Origin: Exophiala sp. HKRS030 | Taxonomy: Eukaryota; Ascomycota; Eurotiomycetes; Chaetothyriales; Herpotrichiellaceae | Direction: 5' to 3' | Length of the DNA stretch: 64,000 bases | Assembly (NCBI GenBank): GCA_023897205.1 | Contig: JAHWDD010000014.1 | Location: 124,001 to 188,000, forward strand | The notes under the pieces: model-generated | Seen by the model: only the letters and a program-made list of their open reading frames with translations | What the model was told of the DNA's origin: nothing | The model's database searches: none | Part shown: positions 11,919-22,148 of the stretch, piece by piece | How positions within the stretch are numbered: the first letter of the stretch is position 1 | How the letters are laid out: every line of letters begins with the position of its first letter | Translations under genes and position numbers: made by a program

Positions 11919-13743
11919 CTAATTAAAAAAGAGTGCAAAGAGCCCCAACATAGCTCCTACCGTAGCCATCACTGACCATGCGCCCATGGAACTCTTCTCT
12001 TCGACCACTCGACCGATATCGATCGCTTTACTTGCAAATGTGTCTGTACCGGGGCCTTCCAAGTCATAATCGGCCCAGTTCAGCCTTGAAAGCATCGTCT
12101 GGTAGTCGACAACATTCCCTCCCCAATTGTTTGTGATGGTTCCATCTGCTGTCTTGTACCAGCTTTGACACTTGTTGTCCGCAAATGAGGTCTCCGACAG
12201 TTGTTTCTGCACGTATTCATTGTATTCTCTGACTCGGTTCGGCCGGGGAAGGACAGTCAAACGCCGACCGGCCTGTCTGTAGGAAGAAACCTTCGACACG
12301 AGACGCTCGATGTACTTTGCTTGAGCTTCGACCATCAGGATGATCGAGTTGTGGGCGAGGTTCGTGTTGGGTCCGTAGAGCATTCCGAAATTGGGCGCGC
12401 CCTCGGCGGCGACCCCGTAGAGCGTACGCACTCCCTCCTGTTGCCATCTCGTCTGAAGAGTCTGTGATTTCTCGACACCCTGTATAGACAGCGAGCCGAG
12501 CAGGTCACGGGTCTGGAACCCTGTCGCCAGCACTAGACAGTCGAGGTCAATTGTTCTTCCGTCTGCCAGAATGACACCATGTTCATTGATCTCGCGGATC
12601 GTCGCCGTCTCGAGGTCGACGTTGTCTCTCAAAAGTTGAGGATAAAAGTCGTTCGTGATCAAGATGCGCTTACATCCCGGGGCGTACTCGGGAGTCAGCT
12701 TCCTCCACAGATCTTCGCGGCCAGGCAATTGAGAGTGCATGTGACCCAGGCACCATTGAAGGAGCCCCTCGGACATGGGTGTGCCCTTTTGGGTCAGAGA
12801 CTCCCAGAAAAGTTCGCCGCGCTTCATCAGTCCGACCCGGTACATGCTCCTGGCCATTGGGATATACTTGAGACGGAATCTGGTGAGTGCCGGGTACTCC
12901 TCGTCATCGCGCGGCATGACCCAGTTTGGACTTCTTTGGAACAACGTGAGCTTCGCTGTTTGCTGAGCTACTTCTGGTATGATCTGAACAGCCGTCGCGC
13001 CTGGTGAACACAAGATTCAGCTCAACTCACTACCGTATCGAAAGGAAAAAGCAACGTAGAAGGAAGTCAAGTGTGAACTCACCATTCCCGATGATTCCAA
13101 CCCGCAGACCCTCAAGATTGGTGTCGTGGGCCCAGCGAGCCGTGTGCATCACCTTTCCCTGAAAACTCTCGATTCCTGGTATTTTGGGTGTGTAAGGTAC
13201 GTTTAGTTGCCCAACTGCACTGATGAGGAAATCTGTAGTGATAGTGAAAGATCTTTCAAACTCTGAGTCCTTGGAGCTCTGGTGCTCCACGTCGATAAGC
13301 CATTTGTTGCTGCTCTCATCCCATTCGGCACGTCGGACCACAGCTGCAAAAGTTGTGTAGCGGAAGAGGTCATGGTCGGCCGCGACCTTGTTCAAGTACT
13401 CCAGAATTTCGATTTGGTCGGGGTAGACTCGAGTCCAATCTGGATTCGGAGCGAACGAGAATGAGTAAAGATGGGCCGGGACATCGCATCGGCATCCAGG
13501 GTATCTATTGTCCCTCCAAGTCCCGCCAAATCCGCAGCTTTTTTCAATTATCACAATGTTCTTTATTCCCGCCTCCAAAAGCTTGATTGCCATGCAGATG
13601 CCTAGAGTTGGAAACCCATCAGTATTACTCAGTTGATTCCTTGCATGATCCGAAGGCTCACCAGATATTCCCGCTCCTACAATAGCCGCCTGCGTGTCTC
13701 TGTATCTAGACACGCCCTTCTGGGGTTTCCATGTGCCTTCCAT
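11919..13743 (-). CDS. Baeyer-Villiger-like flavin monooxygenase (second copy) with C-terminal hydrophobic tail
   Basis: Three exons (13662-13743, 13083-13601, 11919-13000) give about 560 residues. The first intron falls directly after the FAD motif GAGISG (residues 23-28), the second inside the NADPH motif GIIGNG. Other motifs are FGGTWRDNRYPGCRCDVPAHLYSF and ATGFQTRDLLG. The fingerprint reads FQGKVMHTARWA, so the last Asp of the Baeyer-Villiger signature is Ala; the enzyme may be an atypical Baeyer-Villiger or N-/S-oxygenating member. The last 20 or so residues (GAWSVMATVGAMLGLFALFF) form a hydrophobic segment after a charged KSS, like a tail anchor, which the other two monooxygenases here lack. 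The promoter carries ACGTAA at 13944 and ATGGGGCCC at 14062. Confidence 0.9.
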
Positions 13744-14232
13744 CGGTCAGTATGGGGTATGATGAGTCTCTCGGGTCATAAAGTTGAAAAGTTGATACCA
13801 GTCCTTCCGACGGGGCAGCCTGATCGGCAAAGACATTTTAGCTTCTATGACTTGAGGTATTCAAATGGTGCATGCACAGGGTGGTTCAGACTAGCATGTC
13901 TCGAGTGCTCCATCACTGACTGCATGTGCCCTATAGAATTATCACGTAAGACAAGATCTCGTAAGACTTTCTAGAAGATACCTGATTGAAGATATCGTAA
14001 GAAAGAAGGACGTACAATTTCCAAACCGTGGGCCCGAACTCCACTTCCCCCCTTTCGCCTAGGGCCCCATTCTTTACTACAGACAGAGACCAATCTATTG
14101 TGAAGGTTTGTCTTGGGAAGAAATCAGGCGAGCATTCAACACAGAAACTTTCCTACTTGTGTGATTTGGAATAGATGTTTTCGGGGCCTATGCTACGGAC
14201 TATGCAAGCACAACTCTTGAACCGCAAAGATC
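13744..14232. promoter_or_regulatory. Promoter of second monooxygenase and 3' end of AtuA-like gene
   Basis: No gene is seen in 489 bases. Two candidate cluster elements lie here: ACGTAA at 13944-13949 and ATGGGGCCC (minus strand) at 14062-14070. Confidence 0.45.
14062..14070 (-). promoter_or_regulatory. Shared cluster motif ATGGGGCCC (site 1)
   Basis: The 9-mer lies 319 bases upstream of the second monooxygenase. The same 9-mer recurs at 16435 and 19334, each in a promoter of this cluster; I did not find it elsewhere in the window by eye. Confidence 0.4.
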
Positions 14233-16211
14233 CTAAAAGCCACTTCCTCGCTTCCAAGCGAATCTCTCTTCCCTGATTGCTGGAATATCATCAAGGAACA
14301 CCTTGGGTATATCCACGATGCGGTCGCGGACGAAGTCAGCGAACCCTTTACCCAGACTGTCCAGCAAGCGGCAGCTGCTTACACCCCGTCCAAGGGGCCC
14401 ATATATGACAAAATGCACCGCCGTAATGTGTGGGAACTCGCAACGCTCGATGAAGTAGCCATCTCTCCAATCCTTACCCATCAGGCTCCTCATGCGATCC
14501 CTTGTCATGAAAGACTGAAGCCACCGATAATGTTGGGGTCTTCGCACGAAAAATCCGATGTTGATGTTTGCCCCCTTGTCGCCGGAACGAGCTTGAACAA
14601 CATCGCCCAGCTTTGCTTTGACAGTCTCCCAGGCTCTCAGGTCTTCTGGACTTGCTGTTTCGTAGTTGCTTCGCGGAGCCAGTACTTGGTACTTCTTCGG
14701 CGGTGCTACATCGAAACGCTGCTTGTCACTTGCATCCTCAGAAAGCAAGGCAACTCCATGTTTAAGCGAATCCTGAGGATAGATAGCAGGAAAGTATGCC
14801 AAGTATGGCTTGGGCATCACTGTGCGAAGATCCCACGAAAGGTGAAACCCTATACAATTGTTAGCACCGTACTTAAGTTCGATGGTGTAAGTTACATACC
14901 TGAGAAATGCTGTTGGCCATGGTCCGACACCGCACGAAACAGCATCCTGAGTGGTTCCTCGGATTCGGCTTGAGCAAAAATACGGGAATATGTCGTACTG
15001 GAAAACTGTGTCCATGGATCGTGCGCCGGCACACCGAGGACTTGAAAATCGAGTAATTGAAAGTTCTTGTCCGTATAGCCTCTCAGTTTGAGGAAATATC
15101 GAATTTGAGCTTCAAAGAGCTTCCACTTTTCGGCGGTCGCATATCCTGTGGCATTCGACACAAACTCCATTTCATATCCTCCATTATAAAATATTGCCAG
15201 CTTGGTGGTCGAAGGAGGAGGCTGTCCTACAACTCCCGAAACCTTGACTCGGTCTTTGCCAATTTGTTGAATGTGAACTTCCCGGAGGTCTGCAGTCACA
15301 TCAGAATTCAAATACACATCTCCTTGTAGTTCATATAGAAATTGGCTTCGACAGGTGTCTTCGTTGACAAAGCCGTTTGATCCTTTTTGTTTTGTGATGA
15401 TGGTAGTACCATCTGCCGCGACCTCAGCGATCGGAAAGCCAATATCAATCAAGTCATCCTGGTCATATTCATCAAATCCTGAGAAATTGGCTCCTGTTAC
15501 ATAACCTGAGCACTCGAGTAGGTGTCCGGCGATGAGTGCGTGTGCCAGCTGGTTGTAGTCCGTAGACGACCATTTATGCCACCACCACGAAGCGCCTATG
15601 ACAGGAGATGCATCTGCCACTCTACCACAGATGATGATATCTGCCCCGGCTTCTAGCCCTTTCACAATAGCTCCAGCTCCCAGGTAAGCGTTGGCCGAGA
15701 CTGCGTACTTTTTGTCAAAGTCTTTGAGGTCGAAAGAGTTTTCGGACAGAGATATATCCTGGTTCATTGAGTCCAGATGGGCAGGGAGATCTCCATGTGC
15801 CAGGTTGTCCTTGATAAGCGGAAGGAGATCATCCCCAAAGACATAAGCCACCTTCAGCTCGAGCTTCTGTGCCATGACTAAACTTTGAACTCTTCTCGCC
15901 AACCCGCCAGGGTTCAAGGCGCCACCGTTGATGATAACCTTTAGTTGTCTTTCGCGGATAGACGAAAGACTCATAGTGAGACCCTCAAGTGCAGACGGTT
16001 CCCAGCCATCATGCTCACCCCGGGCATAGGCAACCGCATTCTCAGCGATATTGACCTCGGCCAGGTAATCACCGGTAAGAAAGTCGACGTCGCCTTGCGT
16101 AGCCTGGCGTAGCATCTGATATCCGGGGTCGCTCTTTCCTCCGGACACATTTGCGATCCGAACAGGTCGAGTGCCAGCCTCAGACCAGCGGTTACGGTTA
16201 GTTGAGCCCAT
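14233..16211 (-). CDS. AtuA-like protein (DUF1446; acyclic terpene utilisation family)
   Basis: Two exons (14900-16211, 14233-14849; intron 14850-14899, GTATGT..TAG) give 642 residues. The N-terminal 480 residues or so match the AtuA/DUF1446 domain: VRIANVSGGKSDPGYQMLRQ, VDFLTGDYLAEVNI, IINGGALNPGGLA, ADIIICGRVADASPVIG and GHLLECSGYVTGANFSGF. The C-terminal part (PEDLRAWETVKAKLGDVVQARSGDKGANINIG split across the domain) is the AtuA-like ferredoxin-fold region, so this is the fused two-domain form. In Pseudomonas, AtuA is required for citronellol and geraniol degradation, but its reaction is not settled. The carboxylase partners (AtuC/AtuF) are absent here, so only part of that pathway, or a different one, is involved. 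It is divergent from the alcohol dehydrogenase. Confidence 0.9.
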
Positions 16212-16681
16212 GTCAATTTCCGTATATCTCGTTCTAATCCAAAAGTTTGATGTCAGCCGTTACACAGTATCGTGCTTATGCAGATATGTGACTCTTGGGA
16301 TTTGGGAAGAGCTTCACCGCTATATTATCATATTTACTCTTCTGTCTTCCCTGACCTGGATGCGCATTGCGCAGAGAAACTGCCTACGTTGGTGCTTTCG
16401 CGTTAAGAGTTGACCAAGTTTCTCCACAATTTGTATGGGGCCCACATGTTGACGTGATGCAGCTTCGCGTAAGTCGCGAGGACATTCAATGTGCAAACTA
16501 CAGTACATTCAGAAGATGGACGTAAGACCAGAAATTGTAAGGAACTTCAACCAGCTTCTATTATCAATCCGGTTCGATATGTCGCAGAATCGGTAATTCC
16601 CTATCAAGTTTCTAACACACCCTGCTGATACTACGTTTTGATGCCAGTGCTGTCTAGCCAGATAGAAGTCTGCTTGCCAAC
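16212..16681. promoter_or_regulatory. Divergent promoter, AtuA-like / alcohol dehydrogenase
   Basis: This 470-base spacer has no gene. It holds ATGGGGCCC at 16435-16443, almost midway (224 and 247 bases from the two starts), and ACGTAA at 16520-16525. Confidence 0.5.
16435..16443 (+). promoter_or_regulatory. Shared cluster motif ATGGGGCCC (site 2)
   Basis: This exact copy of the 9-mer sits midway in the divergent promoter, 224 bases from the AtuA-like start and 247 from the alcohol dehydrogenase start. Confidence 0.4.
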
Positions 16682-17849
16682 ATGACCGTCCCGACTCACC
16701 ACAAAGCTGCTCTTTACAGCTCTCCTGGGAACATCGCCGTCGAGTTAGAGGATGTCCCGACTCCAACACCAGGGCTGGGGGAGGTGCTGGTCCGACTAAG
16801 TCATACTGGCGTCTGCCATTCCGACCTGGCTGTGATGACGAATTCTTGGGCCTTTCTTCCTTTTCCAATTCAGCCGGGGCAAATCGGCGGTCACGAAGGA
16901 GTTGGGAAAATTATTTCAGTCGGGCCAGGGATCGAAGTCGGCGGTCCGAAAGTTGGTGACAGAGTCGGAGTTAAGTGGATTGCGCAAACTTGCGGAGGGT
17001 GTGTTCATTGCATCTCTGGAGACGATGTCAGCTGCGAAGGCTTGAAGATATCCGGATATTATACACCAGGGACTTTTCAAGAGTATGTTATCGCCAAAGC
17101 AAACTATGTCACTCCCGTACCCGATGGACTTGCGAGTGAGGTGGCCGCCCCTCTTCTTTGTGGTGGAGTGACTGTTTATTCCGCTCTCAAAAAAACGGGT
17201 GCTCGGCCAGGAGACTATGTCGTGATTCCGGGCTGCTCGGGTGGTTTGGGTCACTTGGGTCTTCAGCTAGGTTCTCGAGTCTTTGGATTTAGGATGATCG
17301 TAAGTAATACCATCGACCTACCTGATGCTTGTTTACTTGCTGGCGGCAGACTAACACTTGTGCTAGGGTATCGATTCTGGTGACAAGAGAAGTATTGCAG
17401 AGGAATGTGGCTGTGAACTGTTCTTTGACATCAATCAGTACAAGCGAGACAAGGCTGGGTCCGATGAGCTCGCTGAAGATATCAAGGCTGCAACTTCTGA
17501 CGGCAAGGGAGCGACTGCGGTTGTGGTTTGTACGGGCAGTAAGGCAGCATATGATCAAGCAGTCAGTCTGCTCAGAGTGAAGGGAACACTTGTATGCGTA
17601 GGAGTTCCCAGCAATGATGTGACGCCAATTGTGGGGGCAGAGCCGGGGACGCTCGTTGCCAAACAGGTCAAGATTGTGGGCAGCGCTGTAGGCAACCGCC
17701 TTGAGGCAATCGAGACTCTCGAATACGCTGCTAGAGGCCTGATCAAAACTAAGGTCACTGTTGAAAGCCTGAAGAGCCTGGGTGATGTGTTCCAGAAGAT
17801 GCAGAAAGGTCAACTCCATGGTCGGGCTGTCATCGATCTCTCAAAATAG
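16682..17849 (+). CDS. Zinc-dependent alcohol dehydrogenase (Adh1-like MDR)
   Basis: Two exons (16682-17299, 17367-17849; intron GTAAGT..TAG) give 366 residues, the usual length for medium-chain Zn alcohol dehydrogenases. Catalytic zinc ligands are visible as GVCHSD (Cys45) and GGHEGVG (His71, Glu72); the structural zinc site is Cys104, Cys107, Cys110 and Cys118. The cofactor fold has GCSGGLGHLGLQ. It would oxidise an alcohol to aldehyde or ketone with NAD(P), in the cytosol since no targeting signal is seen. Next to the monooxygenases it could either make the ketone substrate or oxidise the alcohol released from the ester product. Confidence 0.93.
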
Positions 17850-18206
17850 AACTGAAACCCTTGAAGAACACGAAAAAATAACCCCCAAAAGCAAAAATAG
17901 ATATATGCGCGAAGAGATCGTGTTTGTCTTGTGTTTCCCACCCAAGACCCGAGTCCGTGACCAGTGCATAGCCGTTGAACAGCAAAGGCAAACAGAGAGA
18001 GAAGGGGAGACGTGCAGAAACCTTTCCGATCTTCCTGATTTGTCAAACGCAATGGTACATGGCGGCTTTCGGGAAATCAAGACAGATTGTCACGATTCTG
18101 CATAGTCTTCGCGCGCGCACGTAGCAACGCACTGCTATTAATTTGTAATTCGGTGTCATTTTATCGACCTTACTCAGCTCAAGGGCAATCCTATTTGTCT
18201 AATGCG
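17850..18206. other. Convergent 3' spacer
   Basis: This is the spacer between the convergent alcohol dehydrogenase and short-chain dehydrogenase genes; nothing else is recognised. Confidence 0.5.
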
Positions 18207-19104
18207 CTAACCAGTCTGAGGCCATCCACCATTCACAGCAAGAACCTGGCCGGTAATATAACTTGATTTCTCACTGAGGAAGAAGATCGCGGCATCTGCC
18301 AGCTCGCTCGCCTCACCCCAGCGCTTCAGAGGAACTTGAAGGCGCGCCCAGTCCATGACGTCTCCTCGGGTTTGGTCGCCGTAGACATCTGGATTCTTGT
18401 CGTCTTTCCCATCCGGCATCTGAACCTGAGCAAGAGGAGTGTTGGTTGCGCCAGGGGCAACCATATTGGCTCGGACACCATAAGCTGCCCAGTCGAATGC
18501 CCAGGTTCGGGTGAGACCTAGAACAGCGTGCTTCGCAGCCGTGTAAACAGCACACTGGGGAAACCCGACCAAGGCAGCACTGGACCCGAAGGTGACGATG
18601 TTGAACTTGGTCTCCTGCACAGGAGCATTTTCGGCCTCAGGTTGAACATTTTCACGAATCCTCGCCAAAAACTCTGTTGTCGCGTAATAGCATCCGGCGG
18701 TATTGATGGCGAATGTCTTCTCGTAAACGCTATCGCTCTCGATGAGACGGCCGGCATCATCACACGGTGCTGCACCGGCGGTGTTGACGAGACCATAGAC
18801 ATCCGGGGTGAGTTCGTAAATATTCTTAAACGTAGCTGCCACCTTTTCACGGGATGTAATATCGACAGGGATGTGCTTGTACAGCTTGCCACTAGTAGGG
18901 TAATTTGCATGGTTCTTTGCCAGTGGCTGAATATCAATAATGTGTACCGTAGCACCGTGAGCTAGGAGTTTCGAAACGATGGAGTGACCTTGAGGAATGC
19001 TTCTTTTAGCCTCCAGTCCCTAGTTCTAATGGTTGTTGTAACGCACCCATTCCCGACGAGCCGCCAGTGACGACAATCGTCTTAGTTCCCAGCCACTCAG
19101 TCAT
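18207..19104 (-). CDS. Short-chain dehydrogenase/reductase
   Basis: Two exons (19047-19104, 18207-18988; intron GTGCGT..AAG, 58 bases) give 279 residues, normal for classical SDRs. The NAD(P) motif TGGSSGMG (residues 13-20) is formed across the splice. Then come NTAG (the NNAG position), the catalytic Ser in FGSSAALVG near residue 155, and YTAAK with Tyr168 and Lys172. The C-terminus has ITGQVLAVNGGW, the typical SDR end. It would interconvert a secondary alcohol and ketone. HIIDIQ after the second beta strand places an Asp at the cofactor-binding position, which favours NAD over NADP. The promoter contains ATGGGGCCC and ACGTAA. Confidence 0.92.
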
Positions 19105-19675
19105 GATTGTCCCAATTTCTTTTAACTGCCTCAATGAATCCAAAGCGTAGTCTTTGCAACTTTAGAGATCTCGAAAGTCTTCCTGGCTCGATAATTTCGA
19201 GGCTCGAGGTTATTGACTCTTTTACAGTTTCTCGATACCACACCCATATATCTCTCGTAATCGGTCGTTAGGTCAAGTGGAGAATGATATTCCTACTGTA
19301 GCGGGACTGAAAAGTGGGTCCCCCAAACGTTCAATGGGGCCCCAGGTCTCTTAGGTCAAGGGCTTTTAGATAATACTGCCAGAGCTGCGCCACTGGCCAT
19401 TAATCTTGTGTCGGAGGTGCTTCCTTTGGTTCGAACATCATGGAGACAGACGTAACTTGTCATGATGGCCAGCTAGGCGAACTGCTTAGCCACGGAGAGG
19501 GGCTCTAGCAGGGGGGAAGATATAACAGTGTGATGTGCAGATGACATTCATGATTAAAAATGATCAAGGATTGGAATATGCTCGAGTCTTTCAATGATTT
19601 AATAGACTGCTATGCTCATTCTCGAACTTGGATTGTGCTGGGAGCAACAACTACGTAGAGTCTGAAGGAATCAAA
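19105..19675. promoter_or_regulatory. SDR promoter and hydrolase 3' region
   Basis: This 571-base spacer has no gene. It holds ATGGGGCCC at 19334-19342 and ACGTAA at 19450-19455. Confidence 0.45.
19334..19342 (+). promoter_or_regulatory. Shared cluster motif ATGGGGCCC (site 3)
   Basis: The copy lies 230 bases upstream of the short-chain dehydrogenase start, a distance like that of the other two sites. Confidence 0.4.
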
Positions 19676-20563
19676 CTAGTTTTGTAAACCGCGTTCAGCA
19701 GCTTCCAGAAGTACTTCAGCCACTTCTTCCGGGTGACTTATCATGGGAACATGATCTGAATGCACCTCTTTCGTGACCACCACTGCACCCTTGCTTCGAG
19801 CTTGATCGACCAATTCTCGCTGAAGTTCGGGAGGAATGACCGGATCATCCGTACAGACAAGATATGTCGCGGGCACCTTGAGATAACCTGCATACGTCAA
19901 AGGATCTTGAAAAGTCCTGGAACTGTGCTTTCGGAGACGACTCGCATATTCGGCCTTTTCATCAGGGCCGACATGAGCGAAGATGTACTCGGCATCGGTC
20001 CTTGGGTTCATTGCCAGGTAGTCTGTTGAAGTTTGCGTGTTGTCTGGCATTCGACCAGCCATAACCCTGTTGATGTAGTCGCCCTCGCCCAACATGAAGC
20101 TGGACAGGTATACGAGACCGACCAATGCACCTGGTTTGCCAGCAGCCTGTCTCTCAGCCTTACTGAGGCCGCGTGCTGCCTGAGTCCCTGGCAGCCCGCC
20201 GTAGGAATTCATAGCCAGCACAACCGATTTTCCTTGATCAGCCAACTTTTCAATGGTCTCCCGGATGGCGTCTGCATCTTCGTACATGGAAACGACAGCT
20301 CCCTCACCATCATTTGCAGATTTGAGCTCTGTCGGATGGGCGCGATGGCCTCGGGCTTCCAGTAAAGGGACTAACTTGTCGTAGTATGACGCGGGCGAGA
20401 AAGAGCCCGGAACTAAGACAAACGCAATGTTGGATGTAGATGTAGCCATGGTGGAATCCGAATAGGTGTGCTGAGGACCGACAGACTGCTGAGCGAACAT
20501 GAGCCCCTTTTGAAGTCTTTCCCCATCGGAACTCGAATTCGTGTTCGCCGCAATCATAGTCAT
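19676..20563 (-). CDS. Alpha/beta hydrolase (AB_hydrolase_6, EstC-like)
   Basis: A single exon gives 295 residues. The oxyanion strand reads FVLVPGSFSPASYYDKLVPLLEARG, the nucleophile elbow is NSYGG (Ser120, a variant of GxSxG), the acid is likely in VCTDDPVIP, and the base His is in SDHVPMISHP near the C-terminus. This pattern matches small esterases related to EstC and methyl-ketone-pathway hydrolases. The first 38 residues lack family resemblance, and a second ATG at residue 39 (MATSTSNIAFVLVPG) may be the true start. In the cluster it is the natural candidate to cleave the ester or lactone made by the Baeyer-Villiger enzymes. It is divergent from the epoxide-hydrolase-like gene with only 136 bases between starts. 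Confidence 0.88.
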   Translation of the reverse strand: MTMIAANTNSSSDGERLQKGLMFAQQSVGPQHTYSDSTMATSTSNIAFVLVPGSFSPASYYDKLVPLLEARGHRAHPTELKSANDGEGAVVSMYEDADAIRETIEKLADQGKSVVLAMNSYGGLPGTQAARGLSKAERQAAGKPGALVGLVYLSSFMLGEGDYINRVMAGRMPDNTQTSTDYLAMNPRTDAEYIFAHVGPDEKAEYASRLRKHSSRTFQDPLTYAGYLKVPATYLVCTDDPVIPPELQRELVDQARSKGAVVVTKEVHSDHVPMISHPEEVAEVLLEAAERGLQN

Positions 20564-20699
20564 ACTTGTTGACTAACCACTCAGACATCGTTATTCCGCC
20601 AGATGACATAAATGGATCCTTCCCGGATATATCGCCGAACGTGCAAAACAATTCATTGCCCTTCATCAATCATTGTCACTTCATTTACCAAGAGTGACT

Positions 20700-21947
20700 A
20701 TGGGTTTTACTCACGATGGATCCACAGAGGAGCTCGCAGATCCAAGGCATCTACCCTCTCCGCCAGGCATTGAGGGACTCGGCATATCATCACGGTTCGT
20801 GGATACATCACCTCACAGCCTAGTGTTTCATATCTTGGAATGCGTTCCCAAGCGCAAACAAAAGACTCCAAAGGGGCTGGTATTGCTTGTCCACGGCTTC
20901 CCCGATGTCGCGTACTCATGGCGTAAGGTGTTGCCTCGTCTTGCAGCGGAAGGGTATCACGCTGTTGCATACGATACACGTGGTTTTGGTCGGACGTCCT
21001 CGGTGACTCCAATGAGCAGCGAGTCATTTCGCCCTGTCAATCTACTCTTGGATGCTCTGGCACTGACTTCGGCGCTGGGATACGAGAGCGTCTCGTGTAT
21101 CGTCGGGCATGACTTTGGCGCTGTGACAGCGACTCTTTGTGGCCTCGCTCGACCGGACGTTTTCAGATCTGTGGTTCTGATGTCGCACCCAGTGAAAGGG
21201 CCCATGAACCTGCCCTACAAAACTTCTCCCTCATATGGCGACGTGCCTCAACCATCTAATGTTAGTGAAAAGAGGGACCTTCATGCTGCCCTGGCACAAC
21301 TGGATCCTCCAAGGCAGCACTACCAACGGTACTACTGCTCTGCGTCTGCCAACGACGAGATGTCGAGTCCGGGAGGAGATGACCTGCATACTTTTCTTCG
21401 CGGCTACTTCTATCTCAAGTCTGCCGATTGGAAGGGCAATCATCCAATTCGACTAAAGAGCAACACCGCTGAAGAACTGGCGGGGATGCCGTCCTACTAC
21501 ATCATGCCTCTGGGGAAGACAATGAGAGCGACGGTGGCCGATGCCATGAAGTCAGAGGACATTGCCATCGTCCAAATGCAAGCTGAAAAATGGCTGAACA
21601 ATGAGGAACTATCGTACTATACGGCAGAATGGGAGCGAACAACATTTCGTGGTGGATTGAATTGGTACCGCCTGGTTACTGACATCAATCTCCTGGCAGA
21701 CTTCTTCGTCTGGTCACGATTGAATTTGTCAGTGCCCACAACTTTTGTGGCGGGCAATAAAGATTGGGGATCATTTCAGGATCCTGGGGCTCTTGAACAG
21801 CTGGAGAAGGAGATCTTTGTCGAACCAGGGAAGTATAAAGGGACAATAATGATTGAGGAAGCAGGCCACTGGGTCAATCAAGAGCAACCCGAAAGGTGTG
21901 TTGACGCTATTCTCAAGTTCCTCAGCGATGCTGCGCCTGCTGAATAG
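20700..21947 (+). CDS. Epoxide-hydrolase-like alpha/beta hydrolase
   Basis: A single exon gives 415 residues from the ATG at 20700. The motif order is that of soluble epoxide hydrolases: the oxyanion HGFPDVAYSWR (about residues 65-75), YDTRGFGRTS, the nucleophile elbow GHDFGA with Asp138 in place of Ser, a long cap region, an acid after FVAGNKDWG, and the base His390 in GHWVNQEQP. The Asp nucleophile favours epoxide hydrolase (or dehalogenase) over esterase. It would turn an epoxide into a diol, a plausible step for an oxidised terpene or alkene. It is larger than typical members (about 320 to 350) because of insertions in the cap. It shares a 136-base divergent promoter with the neighbouring hydrolase. 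Confidence 0.88.
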   Translation: MGFTHDGSTEELADPRHLPSPPGIEGLGISSRFVDTSPHSLVFHILECVPKRKQKTPKGLVLLVHGFPDVAYSWRKVLPRLAAEGYHAVAYDTRGFGRTSSVTPMSSESFRPVNLLLDALALTSALGYESVSCIVGHDFGAVTATLCGLARPDVFRSVVLMSHPVKGPMNLPYKTSPSYGDVPQPSNVSEKRDLHAALAQLDPPRQHYQRYYCSASANDEMSSPGGDDLHTFLRGYFYLKSADWKGNHPIRLKSNTAEELAGMPSYYIMPLGKTMRATVADAMKSEDIAIVQMQAEKWLNNEELSYYTAEWERTTFRGGLNWYRLVTDINLLADFFVWSRLNLSVPTTFVAGNKDWGSFQDPGALEQLEKEIFVEPGKYKGTIMIEEAGHWVNQEQPERCVDAILKFLSDAAPAE

Positions 21948-22148
21948 GAACCTGTAGACAACCTTCCAAGAGAGAGATAATCAACAAAGAGTCCTTGAGA
22001 TAGTTAATCGGTGCTTCTTGTTGAACTCGGAACACTAGCACAGAGGCCATCCAGAATAATCATTGTTTCAGGTAGAAATACTGTATAAACACAAAGACAG
22101 CCAGCCAAAGAGAAACCCATTTCAACTAAGGGTATCATTAAACCTAAT

